Counted from the first letter of the stretch, positions 33,999 through 43,437 are shown. The stretch is DNA of 64,000 nt from Lachnospiraceae bacterium (GCA_009911505.1 QXXL01000093.1:1-64000), one strand, 5' to 3'. Program-made: numbers and translations. Notes: generated from the letters alone by a model not told the origin.

Positions 33999-36656
33999 TT
34001 ATTCAAATGGCAGCTCCGCATCCTCATCCAGCTGCATCCACTCACCTTGCTTTGGTTCTTCAGATTCAGGTGATGAAATCCCCTGTGCTTTCTCCAGAAA
34101 GAATTCAACGAATCTTTGTAACCTTCCCTGAAATTTTTTCGGAATAGAATAAGTTTCTCCACTATGATCCTTCCGTTGGATAGCCGTAATGAATCCCTTG
34201 TCCGCCATATATTTCTTCGTTTTTCTCTCATTGTAACCTTCCCTTTTTAGGGCATTGTTCAGGATAGACGGATAGATATATGCCACCTTCCCGTCCTCGG
34301 ACATCGTCCCGAAGCAAGTGCCGACCGTATCGCTCCCAAAATATGCCTGATTGGAAAGCACCCAGTCTGTAACGAACTGCACGGCATTCTCGTTTACATC
34401 CCCTGCGGCGGCAGACATCTGCTCCTCCATGATTTTCTTTGCCATCTCGCAAGCCCTGCCCCATGAACCCGGGCTGAGTGAAAGCCCCTGCTTTTTATCC
34501 CCGGCCGGGACGCTCCTTCCATGGAATAGCCATTCATCCACCATGGCATCCGCCAGCGCAATCACTGCCACGCTCGCCACATGGCTTCCTGCCTTTCCGC
34601 TCCCGACCGATTTCACGAAGTCCTGCATTCTGGCATACCATTCCCGGATGCTGTCCTCTTCTATCCTTATCAGGCATTTTATAAACTCCGGGCCGGCATG
34701 ACCGAAGTCCGCCGCCACGTCCTGATACATCTGCGCCGCCTCCGCCTCATTCTCAAAGGGTCCACAGTAGATTTCCAGCACACGGGTATTTACCCCGGTC
34801 TGTGATGTGCTTGTGGAAAGCGGCTCTTCCCCGGTTGCCAGCGCAATAGTGCGCCATGTATGGACGGTCTGGATGCCGCCCGTCTTCGCCCCACGGAGCT
34901 TCCCGATGCCGGACGCTATCATGTAGATGGTCTTTTCTATGCCCTGCTGGTTATTCCCGGCAAGCTGCCGTTCATCTATCCCCATGGGGAGGTCTGAAAA
35001 GAAAGACGCTGTCCTTTCCAGCCCCACTTGGGTGGCATTGAAATTCATCATCAGCCTGTCGGAATCCCCCCACGCTGACAAAGCGGCCTTAAGGGCCGCC
35101 GTTTTTCCGCTTCTGGACCCTCCCCAGTTGTACACGAAGAAAATCCTCTGCCGTATGATCCGCAGGAGCGGAGCCGCAAAAGCCGCCGCCAGTATAAAGC
35201 GGAATTTATATTTTTCCCGATGCGGACGCATGGTGGCGAGCCATCCTTCCATGCTCCCGATCTGGCAGTATGCAGAAGCCATTCCTTTCTGTGATGGATC
35301 TATGTCAATAAAAATGTCACTTCCCACCCCCGGAATAAAACGGTTTCCCGGCTGCCATCCGTATGTGGACGTGGAATCCGTCCGGGTAATAATATCAATA
35401 TTGTCTGCCTCCAGCGCAGAGAGGAAACGCACCACTTGTTTCGCATTCTCCGAAGTGACCGTGCATCCCAGATCCGCCAGCGCAGTAATCCCACGGCTTG
35501 TAAATACCGTGCTTCTTGGGAATGAGCATTCGATCCATTCCCCGTCCCGGAGGAATGCCACCTCTATTTTTTCATCCCCTGAATCAAGGCTCTTAAGCCG
35601 CCTCGTCAGTATGATCGGAGTCCTGCAGACAAGTTTCGGCTCATAGCTTTTCTCGTCAATCCTGTCGATTCCCTTCTCTGAATACATCCATCCGTCCGGG
35701 ATGCGCAGGTTTACTGGTGCGCCCTTGATTGCTTCCGGGATTACTTCCGGCTCGTCAAGGTCAATCGCCTCTGCCTTTTTCACAAGCCCCATGATGCGCT
35801 TGCTTCCCTCTTCCTTGCCGAATCGGGCAAATACGTCAGATGGGTCCTTGCACTTTTCAATATCTCCGCAGGAGAAACGATACAGCTCCCCAGCAAAACC
35901 GCACTCACGGAATCCGGCCAGAACCTTTTTCATGAATGTTTCGCCGCCTCTGTCCTTTTCCTGATGGATATATATTTTCAGGTCACGGAGTTTTATAGCG
36001 TGTTCCGCTTTAAACATGGACGCTCCGGGAGAACCGACCGCTGGAAGCCCCATATACCAGAGGCTCTGTGAATCGCTCTCGCCCTCCACCAGTATCACTG
36101 CATCGCCCTTCCTGATCTGAGGAAGCCTCCATTCGCCATACAGCCCTATCTTCCCTGCGCTCCCCCATTTCCACTTGAACTGCTTCCTTGCATACCGCTT
36201 TCTGGTTGCACCCTCGCTGCCGTCCTCATTGAAGTATGGGATTTTCAGGTAAGTTGTGCCATCCCGGTCTTTCCCGGTCATTACCCTGCACTGCTCCTTC
36301 AGCCATGCCTCCGGCAGTTTCTTCTCAAAGGAATACTGTGCCAGGGAATAGGAGCGGCTCTGCGGCCGCTCATCCTCCTGCTCCCTGCCGTACTGCTTCA
36401 GGATGTCCTTGTACGCCTCCGTGGTATCCGTTTCATGAATCTTTGCATAAAAGTCCAGGAAGTTTCCGCCGATATCCTCTGAAAAGCAGTGCCATTTCCC
36501 GGTCTTTAAGTCGACTGAAAAACTGTTGTTTGTATCACTGTGGAAAGGACAAAGCCCGGTCATGTGGCCGTTGACGATTCTTGCCTTTTTGATGTAAGCC
36601 TTATATTCGGTTGTATAATCTACGAAATCGTCAATATTGACCTCTGACCCGTTCCT
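33999..36656 (-). CDS. Primase-helicase: CHC2 zinc finger, TOPRIM and DUF927 domains
   Basis: This ~885-residue replication protein begins with a CHC2-like zinc finger (LCPFHSDTNNSFS ... KWHCF). A TOPRIM primase segment follows (DAVILVEGESDSQSLWYMG, VGSPGASMF). From about residue 330 it carries a DUF927 domain with Walker A (NWGGSRSGKTAALKAAL) and Walker B-like (DLPMGIDERQ) elements, and ends in a winged-helix-like region. It should make primers and unwind phage DNA. The ATG at 36656 has GGAGG 9 nt upstream. It is the likely partner of an origin such as the 30.1-30.4 kb repeats. Confidence 0.88.
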   Translation of the reverse strand, partial: RNGSEVNIDDFVDYTTEYKAYIKKARIVNGHMTGLCPFHSDTNNSFSVDLKTGKWHCFSEDIGGNFLDFYAKIHETDTTEAYKDILKQYGREQEDERPQSRSYSLAQYSFEKKLPEAWLKEQCRVMTGKDRDGTTYLKIPYFNEDGSEGATRKRYARKQFKWKWGSAGKIGLYGEWRLPQIRKGDAVILVEGESDSQSLWYMGLPAVGSPGASMFKAEHAIKLRDLKIYIHQEKDRGGETFMKKVLAGFRECGFAGELYRFSCGDIEKCKDPSDVFARFGKEEGSKRIMGLVKKAEAIDLDEPEVIPEAIKGAPVNLRIPDGWMYSEKGIDRIDEKSYEPKLVCRTPIILTRRLKSLDSGDEKIEVAFLRDGEWIECSFPRSTVFTSRGITALADLGCTVTSENAKQVVRFLSALEADNIDIITRTDSTSTYGWQPGNRFIPGVGSDIFIDIDPSQKGMASAYCQIGSMEGWLATMRPHREKYKFRFILAAAFAAPLLRIIRQRIFFVYNWGGSRSGKTAALKAALSAWGDSDRLMMNFNATQVGLERTASFFSDLPMGIDERQLAGNNQQGIEKTIYMIASGIGKLRGAKTGGIQTVHTWRTIALATGEEPLSTSTSQTGVNTRVLEIYCGPFENEAEAAQMYQDVAADFGHAGPEFIKCLIRIEEDSIREWYARMQDFVKSVGSGKAGSHVASVAVIALADAMVDEWLFHGRSVPAGDKKQGLSLSPGSWGRACEMAKKIMEEQMSAAAGDVNENAVQFVTDWVLSNQAYFGSDTVGTCFGTMSEDGKVAYIYPSILNNALKREGYNERKTKKYMADKGFITAIQRKDHSGETYSIPKKFQGRLQRFVEFFLEKAQGISSPESEEPKQGEWMQLDEDAELPFE

Positions 36657-37320
36657 CATTCGCCGCAGCCTCCGTTTCCTCGACATACTTTGCAGCCGAC
36701 TCCCTGGTGAAATCCAACCGTTCCGGCTTCAGGCCGAGGTGCAGCACCGCATAATCGATGTCAGCCCTCATGCCCTCTGAAATCCTGCCGTCAATGACCG
36801 CCAGAAGTACCCTGTCGCATTGTTCCATGGCAATATGCCCGGCCTCGATCCCGAAGTCCCTCTCAAATCCATGGTCAAGCATGAACATGGGAAAATAAAG
36901 GTGCGGCAGGATCGGGATATCCCCCGTCCTTAAAAATTCATTCCGGGCGAGGCTTCTTGCGAATCGGTTATTGAACGCCAGCCATTCATCTCCCTCTGCG
37001 TGGTACTGGCTGATGATGAACACCTTCTGTGATGCCCTTGGATGCATATTCCCACTCTCGTCTGCGGCGCAAAGCCCAGCGTAATGGTAAGGCTCGTCTT
37101 CATTATCCCTACTGAAAGTCTGGAAAATCCTCTGCTGGCCTATGTAATGCTGTGAAAATGCCAGTGGATTCTGCAGAATATTTTTTGTATCGTCAACCTC
37201 TCCATCCATAATCCCAAGGATGATGTCCGTAATGACACGCTGGTCGCACTCATCGCCCCGGCGCAGCACGTTTTCATCCGTGCCGCCCGGAAACATGTCC
37301 CTTGTAATCCGTCTTCCCAT
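36631..37320 (-). CDS. DUF4406/DUF7768-like nucleoside-deoxyribosyltransferase-fold protein
   Basis: 229 residues. The C-terminal two thirds show the Rossmann-like pattern of this group: KVFIISQYHAEGDEWLAFNN, PHLYFPMFMLDHG and CDRVLLAVIDGRISEGM. Related proteins are proposed nucleotide-processing enzymes. A second member is in prophage B (55669-56094). The N-terminal ~80 residues are a separate helical extension. Activity is unproven. Confidence 0.65.
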   Translation of the reverse strand: MGRRITRDMFPGGTDENVLRRGDECDQRVITDIILGIMDGEVDDTKNILQNPLAFSQHYIGQQRIFQTFSRDNEDEPYHYAGLCAADESGNMHPRASQKVFIISQYHAEGDEWLAFNNRFARSLARNEFLRTGDIPILPHLYFPMFMLDHGFERDFGIEAGHIAMEQCDRVLLAVIDGRISEGMRADIDYAVLHLGLKPERLDFTRESAAKYVEETEAAANEERVRGQY

Positions 37321-37334
37321 ACCGTCACTCCTTT

Positions 37335-37769
37335 CTAATTGAACGGAAGCTCTTCATCGATCCCGTCCGGGATGTTCATAAATCCATCGTCACCCGTTGT
37401 TGGCGGCGGCGTGTTCCTGCTGCCCCCGTTCCCTCCGCCGCTGCCGGAGGATGAATTCTTGCTTTCCACGAATTCCACCTCTTCAGCAACAACATCCGTG
37501 GTGTACACCTTCTGGCCGTCCCGGTTCGTATAACCCCCGGTCTGGATGCGCCCGACAATCCCTATCCGCATACCCTTGTGGAAATACTTGTCTATAAACT
37601 CCGCCGTCTTCCCCCACGCAATGCAGGAAGGGAAATCTGCCGTCACCTCATCACCATCCCTCTTGAAACGGCGATCCACCGCCAGATTAAAGCGCACATA
37701 GCTGGATTTCTGCGTTGCAGAAAGCTCCGGGTCTTTCGTAAGCCGGCCGACTAAAATTATTTTATTCAT
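37335..37769 (-). CDS. ssb: Single-stranded DNA-binding protein
   Basis: A 144-residue SSB with the OB-fold landmarks MNKIILVGRLTKDPELS, VRFNLAVDRRFKRD and GIVGRIQTGGYTNRDG, a Ser/Gly-rich linker and an acidic tail ending in DEELPFN. The tail resembles the DDDIPF-type tip that recruits replication proteins. AAAGGAGG precedes the start. It coats ssDNA during phage replication. Confidence 0.93.
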   Translation of the reverse strand: MNKIILVGRLTKDPELSATQKSSYVRFNLAVDRRFKRDGDEVTADFPSCIAWGKTAEFIDKYFHKGMRIGIVGRIQTGGYTNRDGQKVYTTDVVAEEVEFVESKNSSSGSGGGNGGSRNTPPPTTGDDGFMNIPDGIDEELPFN

Positions 37770-38706
37770 TTTTGCCCTCCTTTAAAGGCTCTACAGCCTC
37801 CAACGCCCTCAGACATTCATTTGCATCCGCAAGCCCCACAATCTTCGCAGGGTTCCCTTTTTTTGGTTCGTACTGCTTCAGCACCCTCATCAGCTCCTTA
37901 TTCTTCTGGCCGCCCAGCTCCTTACACCTTTTGATTATGGCCTCCTTGGTATCCGCCAGCTTTTCAGTCTCCACTTCATCCGTTGTCTTCCGCTGTTTTG
38001 CCGGAGCATCCCCCTTGATTGACCACTCATAGAGCTTTTCGCCGGATTTCTCCGTCAGCACTTCGTTCAGTTCAAAAAGATGTGTGTTGTCCTTTTCCGC
38101 ATGGGCAAGGTGGGAATCCTGATCCAGCATGAAAGCCACGGTGTACTCATACTGGATATCCTTGTCCTGCTGTGCGCCCATCCCGACCTTTTTAGGCACT
38201 TGTTTTCCGCTCTTTTCCTCCATGATGTATTCATCTTTCCCCCGTGCGGTTGCCACCACATGGATCGGGGAGAAAAGGATCTTCTCCATGAGTTTCCTAT
38301 GCTTCGGCTTCCATTTCCCCCATGCCTGGAAGCTGGTCATCCTCGGCTCGTTATTCACCTGTTCATTGACCCACGTCCATACATGGGTAAGGGAATCCAC
38401 AATCAGCACCTTATAACCGCTGGAAATCGCAAGGTTGACCGCCTCCATATAGGTATCAATGGAAAATTCCTCAAGGTCTATAAGGTCATACTTGAATTCG
38501 TCCGCATAATAATTGTTCCTGGTCCCCTCTGAACCGATGTATGCAATCTTGCTTCCCCCTGCCCCGACTGCCCCGATTTTCTCTGCGATCCCGGTTGCCA
38601 CACGGAGCGCAGAGTAGCTTTTGCCGCTTCCACTGGGGCCGGTAATCACTGCCTTGATATATACCTGGTCACGCTTCGCTGTCTTAAATTCCATCTTCTT
38701 AGCCAT
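37762..38706 (-). CDS. RecA-like ATP-binding protein (AAA_24 type)
   Basis: 314 residues with Walker A ITGPSGSGKSYSALRVATG and Walker B-like YKVLIVDSLTHVWTW. This is the phage nucleotide-binding protein of AAA_24/Sak4-like type, placed directly before SSB, which is typical for single-strand annealing or recombination modules. It overlaps SSB by 8 bp. The C-terminal part is a charged helical tail. Confidence 0.85.
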   Translation of the reverse strand: MAKKMEFKTAKRDQVYIKAVITGPSGSGKSYSALRVATGIAEKIGAVGAGGSKIAYIGSEGTRNNYYADEFKYDLIDLEEFSIDTYMEAVNLAISSGYKVLIVDSLTHVWTWVNEQVNNEPRMTSFQAWGKWKPKHRKLMEKILFSPIHVVATARGKDEYIMEEKSGKQVPKKVGMGAQQDKDIQYEYTVAFMLDQDSHLAHAEKDNTHLFELNEVLTEKSGEKLYEWSIKGDAPAKQRKTTDEVETEKLADTKEAIIKRCKELGGQKNKELMRVLKQYEPKKGNPAKIVGLADANECLRALEAVEPLKEGKNE

Positions 38707-38708
38707 TT

Positions 38709-39167
38709 CTATTCCTCCTCATTCTCCGGCTCTGAAAATCCGTCTTCATCCATCTTTTCCGCATATTCTTCCAGCGGAGTGCGGAAACTCCCTGCCCCTT
38801 CATAAAGGTCATCGCCGATCCGCTTTGCCCAAGCCGCCATGGTGACCGCCGCCACGATGGTATCCGCCAGCGCATTAGATATGCTCTCCGCCCTTTCAAT
38901 TGCCTGGATATCATCATCCGATGAAAGGTTTGTCAGGAAATTTTTCATTCCATCACCGACCGCCTTCGTCTGAAGGTTCAGGACACACATCGCTTCCGCA
39001 AGGATACCGTACCCCTCGTGACGGTTCTTGACCACTCCGGGCTTTTGCGCCTTTACGATGTCATGCGCAAAATCGATCATGATATTCGTGTTCTCTTCCA
39101 GGCTTCTTTCTGAAGAGAGACGGCAGTCCAGCTGGTACTGCCCGTTTTCATCTGTCTCTTTATACAT
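38709..39167 (-). CDS. Phage early protein, unknown
   Basis: A 152-residue, largely helical protein (EENTNIMIDFAHDIVKAQ, ESISNALADTIVAAVTMAAW) with an acidic C-terminus. Not recognised. It lies between a coiled-coil protein and the RecA-like ATPase, so a replication or recombination accessory role is likely but unproven. AGGAGG precedes the start. Confidence 0.55.
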   Translation of the reverse strand: MYKETDENGQYQLDCRLSSERSLEENTNIMIDFAHDIVKAQKPGVVKNRHEGYGILAEAMCVLNLQTKAVGDGMKNFLTNLSSDDDIQAIERAESISNALADTIVAAVTMAAWAKRIGDDLYEGAGSFRTPLEEYAEKMDEDGFSEPENEEE

Positions 39168-39639
39168 TCCTGCCCCTCCTCTTAAACGCTTCTTTCAGCT
39201 TGCCCTGCTTGTCGCTGGCTTTTTTCGTCCGGCTTACGATAATCTCATCATAGACATTCAGGATCTCACGGACTTCATCCGGGATACCCTCATCGCTCTC
39301 CGCAACTTCCTTCATAGTGGAATTGAGCGTCCTCCAGTCCACGGTTTCCTTTACGATTTCCCCGAATCCGTTCTCCTTCAGGATTTCAATTTTGTCCAGC
39401 CCTTCCGCTTCCAAGTCCTCCTGCGCCCGGAAACTGTATTTGCCCTGGACTTTCGGCGAGTAGACGAAGCCGTCATTTGACGCACTGTCCTCCCCGATCT
39501 CCGTGATTGCCTCCGCAAGGTCAATCTGGATCTGCTTGTATTCCTCCTCCGCAGCGGTTTTTTCCTTTGCCAGACGCTCTTTCCTCGCCCGGATTTCCTC
39601 ATACTTTTCAATCAGCTCTTTTACTTTTCCCTGTGCCAT
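39160..39639 (-). CDS. Coiled-coil phage protein, possibly nuclease-inhibitor or recombination accessory
   Basis: About 159 residues. The first ~45 residues are a highly charged coiled coil (KELIEKYEEIRARKERLAKE). A folded domain with DGFVYSPKVQGKYSFRAQED follows, with a basic end. Layout and place recall Gp157/Gam-like early proteins, but no diagnostic motif is seen. The ATG at 39639 follows AGGAG. Confidence 0.5.
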   Translation of the reverse strand: MAQGKVKELIEKYEEIRARKERLAKEKTAAEEEYKQIQIDLAEAITEIGEDSASNDGFVYSPKVQGKYSFRAQEDLEAEGLDKIEILKENGFGEIVKETVDWRTLNSTMKEVAESDEGIPDEVREILNVYDEIIVSRTKKASDKQGKLKEAFKRRGRNV

Positions 39640-39640
39640 G

Positions 39641-40174
39641 TTAGATTGCACTCCTTTCTGGTTTTTTAAAATAACGCCTTTTACGCCTGTTATTATTCTG
39701 CTCCCGGACAGAAGCCCATTTGCAGTTGTCCGGGGAGTAGCCCTTTGAATTGTCTTTCCTGTCAATGGTCAGATGTTCCTCATACCCGTTTTTTAATGCC
39801 CAGTCACGGAATTTAGAAAAATCATTTACCCATTCATCACAGACCGTAATCCCCCTGCCGCCATAATCCGCATATCTTTCTCTGTTAGGATTGTAGCAGC
39901 GCGTTTTCATGGAAGACCAGATACTGTATAGCCTTGTACCGCATCCGCCGTGCATACTTCCATTCCCGGTTTTCGTTTCTTTCATGCGCTCTGCACGGAG
40001 GCATCCGCAGTTATCAACAGCCCCTGACTTCAGGTGCTTTGCCATTACCACTTTTTTATTTTTACACTTACATTCGCATAGCCATCTTGTTGCACCGTCT
40101 TTCCCATTTTCTGCTCTTTCTATAACAGTCAAACTGCCAAACTGCCGTCCTGAAAGATCTTGAAATGCTGGCAT
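39641..40174 (-). CDS. HNH homing-type endonuclease with AP2-like domain
   Basis: 177 residues. The N-terminal half is a zinc-binding region (WLCECKC, NCGCL) and the C-terminal half an HNH-AP2-like stretch (MKTRCYNPNRERYADYGGRG, LTIDRKDNSKGYSPDNCKWA). Free-standing genes of this kind are mobile nucleases that insert between phage genes. It sits between the helicase and a coiled-coil protein gene, and neither is disrupted. Confidence 0.8.
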   Translation of the reverse strand: MPAFQDLSGRQFGSLTVIERAENGKDGATRWLCECKCKNKKVVMAKHLKSGAVDNCGCLRAERMKETKTGNGSMHGGCGTRLYSIWSSMKTRCYNPNRERYADYGGRGITVCDEWVNDFSKFRDWALKNGYEEHLTIDRKDNSKGYSPDNCKWASVREQNNNRRKRRYFKKPERSAI

Positions 40175-40186
40175 TAAACCGCCCCC

Positions 40187-41551
40187 CTAACTGAATATTT
40201 CTTTCCAATTGTCCACAATTTTCGTGGCCAGATCTTCCTTTTTACGGAGAGCCTTTGTAATCTTTTCATCTACACTGTCCGAAACCACCAGGTCGATGTA
40301 AAAACACCGATTAAGCTGTCCAATCCTATGAATCCGGGAAAGACTCTGCTCATATGTCGCATAGTTGTAATTTTTGCTGTAGTAGACGCAAGTGTCTGCC
40401 GCAGTGAGCGTAATGCCCGTCCCTGCAGTGTCGATCTGCCCGATGAACAGTACGGTGTCCGCATCCGTCTGGAACTGCTTCACAATGCCGCCACGGTCTT
40501 CCTTCTTGATTGCCCCATAGACGCTGACCGCTTTCTTTCCCTTTGGCAGTGTCTTTTCTGCCAGCTTTATGATTGCCTCAACCTCTGCGATGAACCTTGC
40601 GAACACGACCAGCTTTTTCCCTGCCTCCACGACATAGTCCTCTATGATATCCTTCAGGGCATCCAGCTTCGCCGTGCTTACCAGTTCCGGCTTGTCCGAG
40701 TCATCCTTTACGAGGAATCCCCCGGTTAGCTGCTGCAGCCGCAGGAGGCGTGTCAGGACTGTCGTTGCTGATATCTGACCGCCGCTTTCCAGCTCCGCCA
40801 CAGAATCCCTTTTCAGAGTGTCATACAGCTTGCGCTCCTTCGCCGACATTTCAATGTTTCGGACTTCAAACGTCTGCTCCGGGAGGTCGATCGCCTCTTC
40901 CTTCGTAATCCTGAATGCAATAGAATGTTCCTTTGCTATCAGCCCGTCCAGATCCCGGTAACGCACAATCTGCTTGTTGTTGAATCCGCCCATCTGGCAG
41001 TAGTGGTTTTTGAATGCCCAGAACTGCTCACCGAACACGGATGCATCCAGAAAACGGTACTGCGACCAGATGTCAATGGCATTATTCTGAACCGGGGTCC
41101 CGGAAAGGATGAGTTTATACCTTGCAAGGTCTCCCAGTTTATGAATCGCCCTGGACTGCTTGCTGTCATGCGTCTTGATGCGCTGGCTCTCATCGCAGAT
41201 GATCATGTCCGCATCGTACTTCTGGAGGGCTTCGAAAATATCATCCCTCCACACGGATTCATAATTTATGACTGCCGTCTTCAGCTTCGGGTATCGGTAA
41301 CGCTCCAAGTCTGAAATCGCCCGGAGGCGTTTTCTTTTATCGCCAAGGAGTGTCTGCACTGTAAAAGGGAAATCTGCAAATTCCTCCAGTTCCTTCGGCC
41401 AGACGGCCACCACGGAAGTCGGCGCAATGATAAGGACTTTTTTTATATATCCGCCCTTGTAAGCCGCCCCTGCTATCGCTATCGCTGTTAAAGTTTTTCC
41501 GCATCCCATTTCAAATAGGAGTGCGAACCCTTTATTAATATTCGCTTCCAT
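40187..41551 (-). CDS. SNF2-type helicase, ATPase part lacking the N-terminal Q-motif region
   Basis: This 454-residue protein starts just before the Walker A region (LFEMGCGKTLTAIAIAG) and carries the other SNF2 motifs: MIICDESQRIKTH (DESQ in place of DEAH), LILSGTPVQN, and the C-terminal YEQSLSRIHRIGQ motif VI. Intact relatives have a preceding domain with a Q-motif. Here that domain is encoded 2.2 kb upstream (43742-44113), separated by four other genes. A stop codon lies 20 codons before the ATG, so no longer form exists. The start has a GAGGG element nearby. Confidence 0.8.
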   Translation of the reverse strand: MEANINKGFALLFEMGCGKTLTAIAIAGAAYKGGYIKKVLIIAPTSVVAVWPKELEEFADFPFTVQTLLGDKRKRLRAISDLERYRYPKLKTAVINYESVWRDDIFEALQKYDADMIICDESQRIKTHDSKQSRAIHKLGDLARYKLILSGTPVQNNAIDIWSQYRFLDASVFGEQFWAFKNHYCQMGGFNNKQIVRYRDLDGLIAKEHSIAFRITKEEAIDLPEQTFEVRNIEMSAKERKLYDTLKRDSVAELESGGQISATTVLTRLLRLQQLTGGFLVKDDSDKPELVSTAKLDALKDIIEDYVVEAGKKLVVFARFIAEVEAIIKLAEKTLPKGKKAVSVYGAIKKEDRGGIVKQFQTDADTVLFIGQIDTAGTGITLTAADTCVYYSKNYNYATYEQSLSRIHRIGQLNRCFYIDLVVSDSVDEKITKALRKKEDLATKIVDNWKEIFS

Positions 41552-41558
41552 CCATCCC

Positions 41559-42179
41559 TCATTTTCCTTTCTTCTTTTCCTGCCGAACGATATAGACGCA
41601 TTTGTCTATACGGTAAGTGTCATAAATATCTGTCTCATTTTTTGACCGCCTTGCGGCATTTATCGTTGACAGTTTTTTCTTTGCTTCCATGCTCGTATCG
41701 TACTCGAAGCACATATTCTTGTGGGTTGACTGTATGAACGCTTCAATAGCGATCCGCTCATCGCTTTTCTGTCCATGCTTCGTTTCTTTCTTTGGCGGCA
41801 GTTTCACATTGTAATGCAGCTGCATACCGTCATCACTCCTTCCTTTTGGGAATACATAGTTTATGAAGTTCCTGTTTTCATCGGTCACAGTGTCCGCAAG
41901 GGTAAGTCCGTCCGTTCCCGGAATCTCTGCATCAAGACTCGCCGCATGGATGCGCCGCCCCTGCTTTTCCATCTCGTGTCCTATGGCTGACCGCATATTC
42001 TGATATGCGATTGTCCTGAAAGCCCATCGGTGGAGGTATGGACGGGAAAACCAGAGCTGCACTGCCCGGATAAAACGGAAAATGACAACGTCATACCATT
42101 CATCTTCAGGAAGCCGCCGCATCTGCAGATACTCCTTTACCATGTGGTGGTTTTCTGTTATAAACGAGCGTTCCTCCAT
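41559..42179 (-). CDS. Sigma-70 region 2-like phage protein
   Basis: 206 residues. MVKEYLQMRRLPEDEWYDVV and FIRAVQLWFSRPYLHRWAFR, followed by IAYQNMRSAIGHEMEKQGRR, resemble sigma region 2 of divergent MGE sigma factors that continue with a SLDAE...LTLADTV stretch. A clear region 4 is missing. It may be an early-gene sigma-like factor or a degraded relative. No strong ribosome binding site is seen. It belongs to the cassette lying inside the split helicase. Confidence 0.6.
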   Translation of the reverse strand: MEERSFITENHHMVKEYLQMRRLPEDEWYDVVIFRFIRAVQLWFSRPYLHRWAFRTIAYQNMRSAIGHEMEKQGRRIHAASLDAEIPGTDGLTLADTVTDENRNFINYVFPKGRSDDGMQLHYNVKLPPKKETKHGQKSDERIAIEAFIQSTHKNMCFEYDTSMEAKKKLSTINAARRSKNETDIYDTYRIDKCVYIVRQEKKKGK

Positions 42180-42258
42180 GCTGAGTTCCGTGTCCGTTAT
42201 GCCCCCCCCTCACGCCCCGGAAGTGTCCATTTCTTTCCCCAATGCCTCCACCTCCCCG

Positions 42259-42987
42259 TTACTTCCGGCTTAACTGCTCCGGGAGCGTCCTGCCGGAATA
42301 ATTAGAAAAGCCCTGCTCCAGATAGGTGACCTTTTTCAGCTTCCTACCTGAAACTCCATACTTTGCAGGATAACCGAAAATATTTATGTACCCTGCCAGA
42401 TCGTCTTTCTCCGCTTCCATGGCCTTTGCCACCTCGAACAATGCCCTGCAGTCATCAATGGCACGGTGGGAATTCTCCACCTTCGCCCCTAATCCGTACT
42501 GTTCGATGGCATTCTCCAGCCTGTGCGGATATTTGTGCCGATCCCGGTAAACCGTCAGCGTGTCAAGGTAGTCCGCATCGTTGAACACCCGAAGCCATCC
42601 AGAATTTTTCTTCTTATGCCGCAGTATGGCATAGCATACAAACATAAGGTCAAACTGCGCATTGTGTGCCACCAGCAAGGTGTTCCCATTAACAAACGCA
42701 TCCCACGGCTCCATCATCCTGATAAACTTTCGGACAGCATCCTCTTCAGGAATCCCTTCTGTGGCAAGCTGCAAGTCTGTAATCCCGGTCAGCTGGATAA
42801 TTTCGTCTGACAGTTCCGGCTTAGTGTGAAGATGGATGAAATCGTCAAAGCTTTCTTCGCTTCCATCTTTTCCTATACAGACCGCCGCCAGCTCTATAAT
42901 CTGGTTATCCTTATCGGAATCAAAGCCCGTGGTCTCGGTGTCGAAAAATACGATCCTGTCGTATTTTTTAAATAGTGATTCAAACAC
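42259..42987 (-). CDS. DEDDh 3'-5' exonuclease (DnaQ-like)
   Basis: 242 residues with the DnaQ-type exonuclease motifs: VFFDTETTGF (ExoI, DxE), LVAHNAQFDLMF (ExoII) and NSHRAIDDCRALFE (ExoIII, HxxxxD). It would degrade or proofread DNA ends. The start is GTG at 42987 with AAAGGAG upstream. It overlaps the remnant end of the cytosine methylase by 8 bp. Confidence 0.88.
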   Translation of the reverse strand: MFESLFKKYDRIVFFDTETTGFDSDKDNQIIELAAVCIGKDGSEESFDDFIHLHTKPELSDEIIQLTGITDLQLATEGIPEEDAVRKFIRMMEPWDAFVNGNTLLVAHNAQFDLMFVCYAILRHKKKNSGWLRVFNDADYLDTLTVYRDRHKYPHRLENAIEQYGLGAKVENSHRAIDDCRALFEVAKAMEAEKDDLAGYINIFGYPAKYGVSGRKLKKVTYLEQGFSNYSGRTLPEQLSRK

Positions 42988-43437
42988 TTCTTTCTCCTTT
43001 CTCTACTTGGTTGAATGATTCATTGCTCCCTGGGGAATCCCCTGAATTTATCTGAAGGGCAATGCCCTCAAATACATAAAGTACGCATGGCAGTGCGATG
43101 CCATTTCCCCACATTGTTTTTTTCTCATCTCCTTCACAATCCTGATATAGTCCATGAAAAGGACTGACCGCTCCCCTTTAAGCCCCTGCCTCCGTCCTGC
43201 AATGCTCATGTCCTGGCACGGAGAGCCGCCGCTTATAATATCCACCGGGGGAAGCTTCGCTCCATCCACCATTCCGATATCCCCGATATGCTCCATGTCC
43301 GGGAATCTGGCCTTTGTCACCTTGATGGGGAACGGCTCTATTTCAGAAGCCCATATGGAACTGATGCCGCACATCCTTGCCGCCAGTTCAAAGCCGCCGC
43401 TGCCGGAAAACAATGCGCCATGTGTTATCTCCTGCAT
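42980..43437 (-). pseudogene. Cytosine-5 DNA methyltransferase with internal deletion
   Basis: The first ~115 residues are a normal C5-methylase start: LFSGSGGFELA (motif I) and GGSPCQDMSIAGRRQGL (motif IV). The frame then meets an A7 tract (T7 at 43117-43123 on the plus strand). In another frame directly after it lies the family's C-terminal motif (TMWGNGIALPCVLY). The central part, including the catalytic-loop partners and target-recognition domain, is missing. This is an internal deletion of about 200 or more residues plus a frame change, so the enzyme should be inactive. The zero frame ends at 43048. Confidence 0.8.
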
